DNA of 64,000 bases from Beijerinckiaceae bacterium (GCA_947370975.1 CANBNG010000002.1:1-64000), one strand, 5' to 3'; shown: positions 1 through 9,076, counted from the first letter of the stretch. Notes: generated by a model not told the origin, from the sequence alone. Numbers and translations are program-made.

Positions 1-465
1 ACCGGCCGGCCTTGCGCCGTCAGAACGTCAACTTGCCGGAGCTTCGTGACGATCTCTTCCGCCTTGTGTCTCTTCCTGGGCATTCCGCAGTCCTCCATCA
101 GGCTCAAAAGCCATACTTCAGGGAGGATCACTTTTCAGGGGGCAGACCACTTTGTCAGCCTTGCGCATGGAAAGGACTGGGCCGCGATCACGGGTGAAAA
201 GGCGACACTGCATCCGCCCTCCGCAAGGGATTACGCGGACGCAGGGTTGCCTTGGTTCGACTATTACGGGATCGATGCGATACGCCTTGGCGCTGACGTC
301 GATGCCATGCTAGGCGGCAAGGCGCTCGCCGGCATGACGTCGCTTTCGACGCTGTTCAAGGAAACCACCGGCTCGGAGCTCGCTTGGACTGACGATGTCG
401 AAACGCCAAAGCCTGTCGCGCTCTCCCCTCGCTTTCGTGAGGTGAAGTCGTCAGACGCTGTTTGA
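1..465 (+). pseudogene. 3' part of a conserved protein of unknown function, frameshifted
   Basis: The window opens inside a coding region. Frame 3 reads well to about position 130 (…QKPYFREDHF) and frame 1 reads well from about 135 (GADHFVSLAHGKDWAAITGE…) to the stop at 463-465. The two halves appear to be one protein broken by a frameshift. The conserved-looking stretch ADAGLPWFDYY lies at about 240-270. I do not recognise a functional domain. The gene stands alone, followed by about 480 bases without a convincing gene. It could be a pseudogene or a sequencing error; the true start lies outside the window. Confidence 0.4.
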
Positions 466-942
466 CGCGCGTGATGCGAGATTGGCTGGACAAGCGTCGA
501 CATCAGCGAGGATGCGAGTTGCAGAACGTTCGGTAAAGGCGGTTGCGCGTCCCCGCAACGTTGATGGTTGACGCCCCGCGAGAGAAATCGTGGCGTTTTC
601 TGTTTTAAGCGCCCCGCATGCCGCGAGGATCGCAGCCAGGTCGTGCAGCACCGCGTCCAGGCCCGCACCATTTTCCCGCGCCGGGAGATCACGCGGTCAA
701 TCATCGAAAGGATAAGCTGTTAAAGACGTCGGCTATGCGCAGGGTCTGGGCCCGCAGGTTGTCGTCAGAAGCGCGACGCAAACATTGCTTAGCTTCGCGA
801 TGGCGCTGCTATTCGCTTCGCTGGTCTCGTCCGCTTGGCCGAGATGAGCTACGGCTTCGTTGAGTTTCCATTTTCTCCTAGAGGTCGTCTCCTGGTGTGA
901 GCCCAAACAGCTGACAGACACCGCTCGAGCTCTTGCAACAGC
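466..942. other. Gene-free stretch between the broken first gene and thiE
   Basis: No frame in these 477 bases gives a protein I can recognise. It holds one half-site of the hairpin repeat at 528-559, followed by degenerate sequence. On the minus strand around 600-650 there is a weak echo of a histidine-kinase 'LHELATNAAKYGAL' box (LHDLAAILAACGAL), but the flanking frames carry stops, so I do not call a gene. It is probably decayed sequence. Confidence 0.4.
528..559. repeat. Half copy of hairpin repeat (copy A)
   Basis: The sequence GTTCGGTAAAGGCGGTTGCG followed by CGTCCCCGCAAC is shared with copies at 25290 and 32469. The right arm (CAACTTTACC) found in the copies at 4196 and 25290 is missing here. 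It therefore looks like a left half-site left by a recombination or deletion event. Confidence 0.6.
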
Positions 943-1590
943 CTAATCGGTGGTCCCGGCCTGAGTTGTTCTGGGTGGCGAGTTCAGTGACGACAGAAAG
1001 GCGCAGAGCCTTGCATGTATGTCGCGGGCCTGCATGATCGCGCCCATAACCGCGACGCCAGCCGCACGAGCCCCCAGAATTTTTTGAACATCCACGGGCC
1101 TGACGCCGCCAAGCGCCAATACCGGAATGTGCAGCGCCGTAGCAGCCTTCAGATCCGAGAGGCCGATGGCTGGGCCATAACCGGGCTTGCTGGACGTCGC
1201 GAAAATCGGGCTCAAGGTGACGTAGTCGGCGCCCTCAATCTTTGCTTTGGCGACATCCGCCACGGAATGCGCCGACAAACCGATAAGGCCATTTGCGCCG
1301 AGCTTCTCGCGAACCGAAGCCAGATCGGCCGATATGGATAGATGAACTCCTATGGCGCCCAGTTCACGCGCGAGATCAACGTCCGTCCCGATGGTCAATG
1401 TCGCACGGCCCGCAATGGCGTCATGAACCTGGCGCGCCAAGGCTATGCGCGCGTGCGGCTCCAGATCCTTGTCACGAAACCAGATCCAGCGCGCACCTGC
1501 GCTGAATGCCTCGTCAACGGTTGCGGGCAGATCACGGGAGGCAAGATGCCTGTCGGTGACAACGAGCAAACGGCTGGGAAGCAGGGTCAT
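943..1590 (-). CDS. thiE: Thiamine phosphate synthase / TenI family protein
   Basis: The 215-aa protein is a single TIM barrel of the ThiE/TenI superfamily. ThiE couples HMP pyrophosphate with thiazole phosphate to make thiamine phosphate in the cytoplasm. Visible family marks are LVVTDRHL near the N-terminus, GVHLS, GLSAHS, DYVTLSPIFATSSKPGYG, PVLALGGV and GVAVMGAIM. It is the last gene of thiO-thiS-thiG-thiE, and its ATG overlaps the thiG stop by 4 nt (ATGA), so it is translationally coupled. The phosphate-binding and SPIFAT segments are compatible with either ThiE or the thiazole tautomerase TenI. Position alone does not settle which, though ThiE is the simpler reading. Confidence 0.88.
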   Translation of the reverse strand: MTLLPSRLLVVTDRHLASRDLPATVDEAFSAGARWIWFRDKDLEPHARIALARQVHDAIAGRATLTIGTDVDLARELGAIGVHLSISADLASVREKLGANGLIGLSAHSVADVAKAKIEGADYVTLSPIFATSSKPGYGPAIGLSDLKAATALHIPVLALGGVRPVDVQKILGARAAGVAVMGAIMQARDIHARLCAFLSSLNSPPRTTQAGTTD

Positions 1591-2354
1591 GAACCCACAA
1601 GGCCCATTTGCGGACTGGAAGGCTCTGCGCGCCCACGCCGGGGTATGCGTCCCGCCCGATAAGCGAAGCGCCCGGCTTCGACTGCGTGTCTCATGGCCCT
1701 TGCCATGAGGACGGGATCATCGGACTTCGCCACCGCTGTGTTCAACAGAACCGCAGCAGCGCCGAGCTCCATGGCGATGACAGCGTCCGACGCCGTGCCG
1801 ATGCCCGCGTCGACAATGACGGGAACCGGCGAGCGGCGGCATATGAACTCGATATTGGCTGCATTGGCGACGCCCATGCCCGATCCGATGAGGGAGCCCA
1901 TCGGCATAACGGCGGCGGCGCCGGCATCTGCGAGCCGCATGCACAGGACCGGGTCGTCGTTGCAATAGGGCAGGACAACAAAGCCCATGTCGACAAGCTT
2001 CCGTGTGGCCTCCAGCAATTCGCTTGTGTCGGGATAGAGTGTTTCCCGATCGCCGATCACTTCCAGCTTGACCCAGTTGGTGTCCAGCGCCTCGCGCGCC
2101 AATTCTGCTGTCAGAATGGCGTCTCTTGCTGTTTCGCACCCTGCCGTATTCGGCAGCAATCTGTAGTGGGAGAGTATGTCGACCGTATTGGCGCCATGTC
2201 CCTCCAGCGAAACCCTGCGGATGGAAACAGTGACCAGCTCGCAGCCGCTCGCCTCGACAGCATCTCTGAGAATGCCTTGGTTGGGGTATCCAGCGGTGCC
2301 GAGGAGAAGCCTCGATTTCAGCCTCACACCGGCAATTTCAAAGTCGTCTGACAT
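1587..2354 (-). CDS. thiG: Thiazole synthase
   Basis: ThiG condenses deoxyxylulose phosphate, dehydroglycine and ThiS thiocarboxylate into the thiazole phosphate carboxylate needed for thiamine. The 255 aa match the family's usual length. The Schiff-base lysine lies in the conserved NWVKLEVIGD motif (about residue 96). VLPYCNDDPVLC, VMPMGSLIGSG and VIVDAGIGTASD are further family signatures. It starts one base from the thiS stop and its own stop overlaps the thiE start, so the cluster is one operon. It is presumably controlled by the TPP riboswitch upstream of thiO. Confidence 0.95.
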   Translation of the reverse strand: MSDDFEIAGVRLKSRLLLGTAGYPNQGILRDAVEASGCELVTVSIRRVSLEGHGANTVDILSHYRLLPNTAGCETARDAILTAELAREALDTNWVKLEVIGDRETLYPDTSELLEATRKLVDMGFVVLPYCNDDPVLCMRLADAGAAAVMPMGSLIGSGMGVANAANIEFICRRSPVPVIVDAGIGTASDAVIAMELGAAAVLLNTAVAKSDDPVLMARAMRHAVEAGRFAYRAGRIPRRGRAEPSSPQMGLVGS

Positions 2355-2355
2355 G

Positions 2356-2568
2356 TCATCCTCCCGAGATCGCGCGGACGATTTCTATTTTGTCGTCGAC
2401 ATGGATCGACGTCGTTGACCAGTCCCGTTTGGAAACCAGTGTATTATTTACGGCGATCGCGAATCCTTTGGAGGATTCAATTTCCCGCTCGGCCTGCTCC
2501 CTGTCCCAAAGCTCTTGAAGGGTCGCGCAGGCAATCTGGATGTTCTTGCCGTTCAGGCAGATCTTCAT
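2356..2568 (-). CDS. thiS: Sulfur carrier protein
   Basis: This 70-aa ubiquitin-fold protein carries sulfur as a C-terminal thiocarboxylate and donates it to ThiG. The chain ends in the required Gly-Gly (…AISGG). The N-terminus MKICLNGKNIQI and the internal GFAIAVNNTLVSKRDW are typical of ThiS. I chose the ATG at 2568 because it follows a GGGAGGAAG ribosome-binding site and overlaps the thiO stop (ATGA). The frame stays open upstream, but that part is a shadow of thiO. Confidence 0.93.
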   Translation of the reverse strand: MKICLNGKNIQIACATLQELWDREQAEREIESSKGFAIAVNNTLVSKRDWSTTSIHVDDKIEIVRAISGG

Positions 2569-3788
2569 GTCTTCCTCCCGAAGCGCTGAAGGGTGAGCGA
2601 TTGCGCGGATTGGGCGACTGGCGTGCCAAGAACCATGGCAGCGATGGCTTCTGCGGTGGCTGGCGCCAGCAGAATGCCATTGCGATGGTGGCCCACCGCC
2701 AGAAGTAGCCCCGGCACGCCTGTCTCGCCAAGGATGGGGGCGTCGTCCTGCGATGTCGGCCGGAAGCCAGACCACACGGCCTCGACCGAAATATCTTCAA
2801 CACCGGGGAGCGCGCGGCGAGCGGCCTCGAGCAAGGCGAAAAGTCCGCCGACGGTCACGTCGGCATTGAACCCGGCTTCCTCGACCGTTGCGCCGACGAT
2901 CAGGCGTCCGCCGGATTTTTGCGCCATATGGACCTGTTCGGTCCAGATGACATGACGCAGGAGCGGCGGCTGGGTGGCGGGCGCGCGCAGACAAACGGAC
3001 TGGCCGCGCAAGGGGCGCACCGGAATCGTCAGCCCTGAGGGCACAAGCTGCCCCGAACCGGCATAGGCGCCAGTCGTCAAGACAACCACGGGCGCCATGC
3101 ATTCGAGGTCTCCTGCGGCAATCCCCGCTACGGAGCCGGCCTGCATCGCAAGCGCGCTGACAGGTTGGTTTTCGATAATGGTCACGCCGGCGCGTCGGGC
3201 TGCGATCTCCAGCGCAGGCATGATGCGGCGCGGATCGATCTGAAAATCCCGTAGGCAATGAATGCCCGCCGTCACCGAGGGGCGCAAACCATCCTCAAGC
3301 GTACGCACAGATTCGCCCGTGAGCCAGCGTGTTTCAAGTCCAACCTTGCCATGCAGATCGAACCGGCTGCGCAGCCGTGCTGTCTCGTCGCGAGTCATCG
3401 CAACGACGATGGTCCCGCTTCGGTCAAAATCGAGGTCGAGCCCCGACGCCTGTTCGAGCTCGGCTGCGAAGGGCTCCCAGCGACGCTGGCTTTCCAGCGC
3501 AAACTGGATCAGGATTTCTCCACCAGCCTCGTATTCGGCAGCTGCCGCCAGCATGCCTGTCGCCGCAAGACTGGCACCAGAGCCAGCCTCCGCCTTGTCG
3601 ATGACAACGACACGTTGCCCACCCGCAGCCAGCCGCCAGGCGATCGACAGGCCAATAATTCCGGCCCCGACGACGATGACATCTGCTTTCGCGGGAAGAT
3701 GGCTTGCCGTTGAGTCGAAAGCCGGCGTGGCCCCTGCTGCCGCCAGGCGTCGCCCTGGGACGATCTGGATGTTAGGTGCCGAATACAC
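2565..3788 (-). CDS. thiO: Glycine oxidase, FAD-dependent
   Basis: ThiO oxidises glycine to iminoglycine (dehydroglycine) for ThiG. The 407-aa protein is of the D-amino-acid oxidase type. The FAD-binding motif VIVVGAGIIGLSIAWRLA begins near residue 37, followed by the acidic VVVIDK. GASLAATGMLAAAAE and the C-terminal GHHRNGILLAPATA are characteristic. The start is a GTG at 3788 preceded by GCGAGG. The roughly 35 residues before the dinucleotide fold are longer than usual, so a later start cannot be excluded. First gene of the thi operon, about 50 nt downstream of a TPP riboswitch. No thiC is seen in the window. Confidence 0.93.
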   Translation of the reverse strand: MYSAPNIQIVPGRRLAAAGATPAFDSTASHLPAKADVIVVGAGIIGLSIAWRLAAGGQRVVVIDKAEAGSGASLAATGMLAAAAEYEAGGEILIQFALESQRRWEPFAAELEQASGLDLDFDRSGTIVVAMTRDETARLRSRFDLHGKVGLETRWLTGESVRTLEDGLRPSVTAGIHCLRDFQIDPRRIMPALEIAARRAGVTIIENQPVSALAMQAGSVAGIAAGDLECMAPVVVLTTGAYAGSGQLVPSGLTIPVRPLRGQSVCLRAPATQPPLLRHVIWTEQVHMAQKSGGRLIVGATVEEAGFNADVTVGGLFALLEAARRALPGVEDISVEAVWSGFRPTSQDDAPILGETGVPGLLLAVGHHRNGILLAPATAEAIAAMVLGTPVAQSAQSLTLQRFGRKT

Positions 3789-3840
3789 ATCAACCTCGCC
3801 ATAAATGGCGCAACGGTCGCAGGTTTCGAGAAAGGCTCCG

Positions 3841-3950
3841 ATCCCTACGCCGGTGCTAACCGGTTCAGGTTCGAAGGATTTCCGCGCTGACAGGGTCGAC
3901 CTGCGACCAAGTCCAGCGGTTTCTCAGCCTCTTGTCGAGGATCTCCCTGG
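3841..3950 (-). promoter_or_regulatory. TPP riboswitch (THI box)
   Basis: Read on the minus strand, the two conserved halves are visible: GGGAGATCC and GAGGCTGAGAAACCGC (about 3946-3918), then GAACCTGAACCGG (3872-3860) and GCGTAGGGAT (3850-3841). These are the helix and TPP-sensing elements of the THI-box aptamer. It ends about 50 nt before the thiO GTG, so it can hide the ribosome-binding site or terminate transcription when thiamine pyrophosphate is plentiful. The 5' GGGAGATCC departs slightly from the common GGGGUGC. Confidence 0.9.
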
Positions 3951-4195
3951 AACACGACATTTGTGGATCACGGGGTGCCCGGCGTCAAGCTGGTCGTGGA
4001 ATGTCAAACTCGCGGTTGAGCGCAATGGGCACAGACGCTGACTTATAGTTTCTCTTTATCGCCCTTCGGGATTAACCTTTACCAGAAATTGGTTCTTTAC
4101 ATAGTTTGCCAGCTGGACGCCGCCGGAGGCGCTACGCTCGTCAGCTGAGGCGCCGCCCCCAAATTTAGCCGCGTTCTAGATAGAGCACCTCAACT

Positions 4196-4286
4196 GTCGG
4201 TGGTTGCACGTCCCCGCAACCAACTTTACCAAACTCATCATTCGCTTATCAAAAGCCGCCCCTCAAAGGGCGGCTTTTTGCGTTTC
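4196..4286. repeat. Hairpin repeat copy B with bidirectional terminator
   Basis: GGTTGCACGTCCCCGCAACC and CAACTTTACC match copy C at 25290, but the left arm GGTAAAG is degenerate here. It is followed by a strong terminator: AAAGCCGCCC (4252-4261) pairs with GGGCGGCTTT (4268-4277), with A and T runs on the two sides, so it can end transcription in both directions. The terminator directly follows the stop of the serine recombinase (minus strand). This places the repeat at the element's 3' boundary. Confidence 0.65.
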
Positions 4287-5853
4287 GGGGCCTCGCATCG
4301 ACACCTCTACCATCTTCGCCATCTCGCCGATCAGCTCGACCTCGCAGCCGCCCTCGGGGCGGGCGTGGATCACGACCTTCTTGATCAGGCTGCGGATGAT
4401 CTGCAGCGCCTCGTCGCGGCTAGCCTCGTCTTCGAGCGCGTCGCGCAGCGCTGCAACCTTCTGGCGGTAGGCTTCCGCGAGATTGGGGTGCAGGCGGATT
4501 GGGCTTGGCGCAGGCGCCGCCATCTCGGCGATCAGGTGGGCGCGCTCGGCTTCGAGCTGATCGAGTTTGGCTTGCAAGGATCCCGAGCGCAGGCCGTTGG
4601 CGATCGCCTCAATGAGGGCGTCGAGCTGCCGCTCCACGGCTGCGAGCTTTGAGGCCAGCTGGTCGCGGCCGACGGTCTCTTCGGCGCGGCTCCTGTTGAT
4701 CTCAGCGTTGGCGGCAGCGACGAACTCCTTCACCAGATCGGGCGCCATCAAATTGTGCTGCAGCGCCTCGATGACGATGTTTTCCAGAATCGGGCGTCGG
4801 ATGCTGGCCTTGCTGTCGCACAGCCCGTTGCGGTGCGCGCGAGTACAGCGGAGATAGTCCTGGCCTACCGCCGACATGGGATGGCCGCAGGCGCCGCAGA
4901 CAACGCGGCCGGTCAGGATGTGTTGCGGCCGGCGCTTGGTCCAGAAGCCGCTGTCGCGAAGAGCCGTGGCGGTCGGCGAGGCGGCTATGGCGGCAAGGCG
5001 CGTTTGGGTCTGCGTCCAGAGCGCGTCATCGATGATGGCCAGCTCGGGCATCTCCTCGACCTGCCAGTCGGATCGCGGGTTCATGCGGGCGACGCGATTG
5101 CCGGTTTGCGGATCGCGCAGGAAATGCTGCCGGTTCCAGATGAGGCACCCGACATAGAGTTCGTTGCGCAGAATGCCGGTGCAGCGCGCGCCGTGCCCGC
5201 GAATAGTGGTGTCCTGCCATGGCGCGCCGTTCGGGCCCGGGACCGCCTCGGCGTTCAGCCGCTTGGCGATCTTCATCGGCGAGGCGCCTTTGCAAAACTC
5301 TTCAAAAATCCGGCGCACGACCTCGGCCTCCGCCGGGATGATGTCGCGCCCCCCGCGGATCTTGTCGCCTTGCGCGTCGAACTCGCGGGTGACCCGATAG
5401 CCGAAGCAACGCCCGCCTGCAAAACGCTTCTGTTCGATGCGCCCGCTCAGGCCGCGGTGCGTCTTGGCGGCCAGATCCTTCAGAAACAGCGCGTTCATCG
5501 TGCCCTTGAGGCCGACGTGCAGCTCGCTGATCTCGCCCTCGGCGATCGTGTGCAAGGCGACATCGGCAAAGCGAAGCGTCTTGAACAGCCCGGCGACGTC
5601 TTCCTTGATCGCGCGACAGGCGGTCGAGCGCCTCGGCGACGATCACGTCAAAAAGACCAGCGCGGGCGTCGGCGATCATCTGCTGATAGGCGGGCCGAAA
5701 TCGGCTGGAGCCGCTTGAGGCCTTGTCGCTGTAGACCTTCGCCTCCCTCCAGCCACGCGTCGCACTCAAATCCCGGCAGATCCGGACCTGATCCTCGATC
5801 GAGGCCTCGCGCTGCAGGTCGGACGAATAGCGGGCGTAGATGGCGGCGCGCAT
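4263..5853 (-). pseudogene. Large serine recombinase, single frameshift
   Basis: Two frames together give a complete site-specific serine recombinase. Residues 1-80 contain the resolvase fold with the catalytic serine in IYARYSSDLQREASIEDQ and the later EALDRLSRD. After a one-base slip near 5603-5606 (an extra G in CAAGGAAGAC on the coding strand) the second frame continues with the recombinase domain (IPAEAEVVRRIFEEF), a zinc-ribbon (VCGACGHPM … CDSK) and a coiled coil rich in Glu and Arg. The C-terminus is near GPETQKAAL. Such enzymes integrate mobile elements at short inverted-repeat sites. The ATG at 5853 follows AAAGGAG. It may be a real pseudogene, a sequencing error, or (less likely) a programmed frameshift. 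Confidence 0.85.
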
Positions 5854-5977
5854 GGCGCTCTCCTTTTGGGTGTTCGATCGGCACGGGCCATAAAGCTAAG
5901 CTTAAGTTTTGTTGAGGTATTTGCTTCCCGCAGGAAGCTGGTAGTGGGTGCAGTCTTCAGATCATGCGAGGGCGCAA

Positions 5978-6079
5978 ATGGCTGAGTGGGGATCTCTGGG
6001 TGCATCGTTTGTGGTTTCTGCTGTCGGGGGCTCGTTGTTCGTCTTTATGGTCACGTGGCTCTGGGACGTGCAGCGCTAA
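5978..6079 (+). CDS. Possible 33-aa single-span membrane peptide
   Basis: An ATG after GCGAGGGCGCAA opens a 33-codon frame ending in TAA. The product begins MAEWGSLGASFVV, has a continuous hydrophobic core of about 20 residues and ends WLWDVQR. This is the layout of small inner-membrane peptides. It sits alone between the divergent start of the serine recombinase and the 3' end of a tyrosine recombinase. There is no homology information, and a chance frame of this length is possible. Confidence 0.35.
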   Translation: MAEWGSLGASFVVSAVGGSLFVFMVTWLWDVQR

Positions 6080-6110
6080 ATTGATCCGTGGATCCTGCTG
6101 ACCCTATCGA

Positions 6111-7217
6111 TCAGGAGCTGTTTGCCTCGGCCCTGCTCAGAGCGTCCAGATCCATCAAGCGCTCCATCATTGCCATGTGCCGCCGCGAGGTCTCGATCAT
6201 CTGTGCCTGATCGTAATGCGCATTGGTCATGTCGATCGACGTGTGACCGAGAATGTCGCGCGTCAGGCGCGCGGAGGCTGGTGCGTCGCGCACAAGTGTC
6301 GTCACCGCGCAATCACGAAACAGATGCGGCCAAAGGTGCTGGCCGAAGGCGGCGCCCGTGCGCTTCCTGATTGCGACGCGGATCGAGCCGTCAATCATTC
6401 CCCGGCCCTCATTCGATATCCACAAGGCGTCGATCGGACCGGACGGGGCGACTTGCTGCAGGGTCAGCAGGTAGGGCCGGTAGATGTTGAGATAGGTTTG
6501 GAGCTCGTGCCAGAGCAGAGTGGGGAAGGGGAGATCAATGGCCCGTTTGCCCTTCGTCTCGTCGCGCGAAAAGATCAGGCTACCCCTCTCGTCTTCCAGC
6601 ACAAGCGAGGCGTCCAGCGTCAAGGCTGTGAAGTTCTTGAGGCGAAACGGGCGGCGGGCGAGCAACGCGATCATCAGGCCGTCGCGATAGGTCAGCGCGC
6701 GTTGATAAGCGCTCAGCTCGGCGTCGTTTTCTGCTTTCCTCATCAGCTCACCCCCAAGCTCCGCCAAAAGATGGACGGGCTGCATGTGGGAGAGTTTGTG
6801 GCGCACCGTGCGAGCACTTCTGCGCAGCCGCTTCACGGCTTTTGAGAGCCATGACCAGTCGACGTGCGGCGCAAGCGCGCTCATCGCCAGATGCAGCTCC
6901 TGCAGTCGGTTGCAGGTTGTCCGCGGCGAGCGTCCGATCGCCTCGATCGCCGCCTGATAGGCTTTGGCGCGTGCCGGACAGACGAGGTCGGCTGGAGCGC
7001 GGGCCTCGTCAAGCCCTCCCTGTCTGGCCAGCCAATGCAGGTAAACGCCAAAGCCCTTGCGGATTTTGGTCACGGTCGCCGGTCGCCAGTTGGCGGCGGG
7101 CTTTGCGTCGTCGAACAGGCCGGGCGGCAGCCGAGCCGCCTCCCAAGCCTCACGGCAGGCGGGCGGCCAAAGCTCCACCCTCAAAGCGTGCGGACGATAG
7201 AGGTCAGGCGGCGACAT
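6111..7217 (-). CDS. Tyrosine recombinase/integrase (second of a tandem pair)
   Basis: The 368-aa protein has the tyrosine recombinase catalytic set toward its C-terminus: an arginine in RRPFRLKNFTALTL, the HLFRDCAVT box (H-x-x-R), ILGHTSIDMT and the nucleophile tyrosine in NAHYDQAQ. The N-terminal part would be the core-binding SAM-like domain. I chose the ATG at 7217 because it has AGGAAGGC upstream and overlaps the preceding recombinase by 14 nt; longer starts run into that gene. The pair is probably co-translated and may act as a heteromeric recombinase, as in Tn554-like or RIT-type mobile elements (inference). Confidence 0.85.
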   Translation of the reverse strand: MSPPDLYRPHALRVELWPPACREAWEAARLPPGLFDDAKPAANWRPATVTKIRKGFGVYLHWLARQGGLDEARAPADLVCPARAKAYQAAIEAIGRSPRTTCNRLQELHLAMSALAPHVDWSWLSKAVKRLRRSARTVRHKLSHMQPVHLLAELGGELMRKAENDAELSAYQRALTYRDGLMIALLARRPFRLKNFTALTLDASLVLEDERGSLIFSRDETKGKRAIDLPFPTLLWHELQTYLNIYRPYLLTLQQVAPSGPIDALWISNEGRGMIDGSIRVAIRKRTGAAFGQHLWPHLFRDCAVTTLVRDAPASARLTRDILGHTSIDMTNAHYDQAQMIETSRRHMAMMERLMDLDALSRAEANSS

Positions 7218-8601
7218 GCTTGCCTTCCTGGACGGCGTAGGAATCGAGAACCTCCTCGTAGCGCTTGAACGAATGCTCCTGCTCAAGCCCGACATAGAAC
7301 TCGACCGTGGTCTTGATCGACTTGTGGCCGAGCAGCTGGCGCACCGGTTCGTACTCGCCCGGATGGGCTTTCAGGAACAGATAGCCGGCCAGATGGCGGA
7401 ATAGGTGGATGTTCATGGCGAGACCCGCATGCTCCTTGATGAACTTCGGGATCTGCGCGCCAAGCGCGCCCGGCGGCTTGGCGCGGCCGTTGCGTGAGAT
7501 AAAGACCGAGGACGTATTCGTCTTGCCCGCGAGCAGCGGCCAGTAGATGTCGCGATAGAGGTTGAGCATCTGCACGACGGCGGGTCCGAGAACATATTCG
7601 AGGGTCTGGTCGTTCTTCACATCCGCGGCCGCGATCATGATGTGGCAGCGCTCGGTGCTGACAAAATCCAGATGCTGCTCGAAATCGAGCCCCGCGAGAT
7701 TTTTAGCCCGCATCGGCGCGACGAGCTCGATCTGGATGGCGAGGCAGGACTGCACGGTGAGCGCGTCCGAGAGCGTCGGCCGACGCGGGTCTAGGCCGGC
7801 GACAACGGTGCCCGGCAAATGGAGAAGGCGGCGCAGGCTAGCCGGATCATCGATGATGTGACGGAGCCTTTTCTTGTTGCGCTCGGTCATGCCGATTTTG
7901 CCCGGGCGGAATTTGCACTCAGCCTTGCCGATCATCTCGATCACCGCCTGCGGCGCGCCCGCGTGCTTCTTGGCGATCAGGCGCAGCAGGCGAGCCAGAT
8001 TGGCGGCGTGGGCGTTCTTCAATTTGTGGCAGCGGTTCCAAAGCGCCTCCAGGATCAGGCGGGCGGTCGCCTCCTTGGTGAGGTCCGCCAAGCGCCGCAC
8101 GCTGCCCAGATTAACGCCGCCAGCGACGGCGAGAGAAATGAGCTGGCAGACCTTGCCGCGGCGGTCGCGAAGGGTCGCCGGCGCTAGGGGCGCGGCGCTG
8201 TTCTCATCAAACAGATCGTCGCGCGACTGATGGTTCAGATAAGCCATGACGTCCGCCTGTAAGGCCGCGGGTAGATTGTTGAAGCCGATCACCGCGTGGC
8301 GGGCGTTGTCCTTGGGTGCGATCCTCTGCGCGGGCCAGCCCACGCGCCCGACCATCCGGTTCCAGGCATGTGCTGCGTCGCGGGCGCCCTGCTTCGGACG
8401 GTCGACCTTGAGAACAGCGAGCGCCGCCTCATAGGCCGCCAGATCGGCCTCGTTTAGCTCGGCCAGCGGCCGCTGCCGACTGCAGGCGTGGCCGAGGAAG
8501 CCGACCAGAATGCAGCGGTCGTTGCGGTTGAGCACCAGGCCGAGGAGGGTTTCGGCTTCAGCGGTCAGGTGGGCGGCGAGTGGGTTGGAGCGCGGGCGCA
8601 T
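7204..8601 (-). CDS. Tyrosine recombinase/integrase (first of a tandem pair)
   Basis: This 465-aa site-specific recombinase has the catalytic residues near the end: arginine in APMRAKNLAGLDF, IHLFRHLAGYLF (H-x-x-R), LLGHKSIKTTVEF and the tyrosine in EFYVGLEQ. I chose the ATG at 8601 for its AAAAGGA site; an upstream TTG at 8697 is weaker. The gene ends inside the start of the second recombinase. Upstream come a short and a longer unknown gene in the same direction. Three TTGCAA repeats lie just upstream of the start, possibly a promoter or a binding site. Confidence 0.87.
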   Translation of the reverse strand: MRPRSNPLAAHLTAEAETLLGLVLNRNDRCILVGFLGHACSRQRPLAELNEADLAAYEAALAVLKVDRPKQGARDAAHAWNRMVGRVGWPAQRIAPKDNARHAVIGFNNLPAALQADVMAYLNHQSRDDLFDENSAAPLAPATLRDRRGKVCQLISLAVAGGVNLGSVRRLADLTKEATARLILEALWNRCHKLKNAHAANLARLLRLIAKKHAGAPQAVIEMIGKAECKFRPGKIGMTERNKKRLRHIIDDPASLRRLLHLPGTVVAGLDPRRPTLSDALTVQSCLAIQIELVAPMRAKNLAGLDFEQHLDFVSTERCHIMIAAADVKNDQTLEYVLGPAVVQMLNLYRDIYWPLLAGKTNTSSVFISRNGRAKPPGALGAQIPKFIKEHAGLAMNIHLFRHLAGYLFLKAHPGEYEPVRQLLGHKSIKTTVEFYVGLEQEHSFKRYEEVLDSYAVQEGKHVAA

Positions 8602-8645
8602 GTTGGGGTCCTTTTCGAGGATGAAAGTAAGGTTTTTGATCCTAT

Positions 8646-8677
8646 TTGCAAGCGAATTGTTGGTTGCAAAGTTGCAA
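8646..8677. repeat. Three TTGCAA repeats upstream of the recombinase pair
   Basis: TTGCAA occurs at 8646-8651, 8664-8669 and 8672-8677, about 45-75 bases before the first recombinase ATG. Spacing of one to two helical turns would suit a small regulator or recombinase arm-binding site. Function is inferred only. Confidence 0.3.
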
Positions 8678-8780
8678 GTGGATTTGATTAATGACAATGA
8701 AATCAGATCGCTAAGCTCACAAGCGCGGCCAAAAGCCGGTACCCCAAGAAAGGAAAATAATCATATTCTGGAGGCGCGGG

Positions 8781-9008
8781 CTATTCATCGCCACCCTCCG
8801 CGCGGGCAGCCTCGCGGGCAGCTTGACGCCCGAGCAGACGCGCCAAAGCCCCCAGCGCGTCCAGGCTCTCAGGCGTCAGATGGGGGAGATCAGGCTGGTC
8901 GGACCGCTCCGATGTGGCCGACCCCAAGGCCTCCCGCGCGCCGACCTGCGAGGTCGGGCGGGTGGTCTGCTTGGCCTTGCGGCCGGGCGTGGCGGAGCGC
9001 GTCGTCAT
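8781..9008 (-). CDS. Small hypothetical protein in the recombinase cluster
   Basis: The 75-aa frame starts MTTRSATPGRKAKQ and ends with an alanine-, arginine- and glutamate-rich helix (ESLDALGALARLLGRQAARE). It has no recognisable domain. It lies between a 273-aa gene and the tandem recombinases, all on the same strand, and could be a small accessory DNA-binding protein. The Arg/Ala-rich makeup is also common in chance frames in GC-rich DNA, so the call is tentative. Confidence 0.4.
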   Translation of the reverse strand: MTTRSATPGRKAKQTTRPTSQVGAREALGSATSERSDQPDLPHLTPESLDALGALARLLGRQAAREAARAEGGDE

Positions 9009-9076
9009 GCCCCGGGAAGTAATCCCGGCAGCCAGCCAAAAGTGGCGTCAACCGTGTAACAGCAAAGCTGTCTGGA

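Noticed and set aside
451..651. Possible histidine-kinase fragment on the minus strand
   Set aside because: Only a weak likeness to a HELATNAAKYGAL box; neighbouring frames have stops and no ATP-binding motifs are visible.
4755..5915. Plus-strand open frame of about 386 codons
   Set aside because: Lies opposite the serine recombinase, with compositionally odd Arg/Ala/Asp-rich sequence and no domain. It is a shadow.
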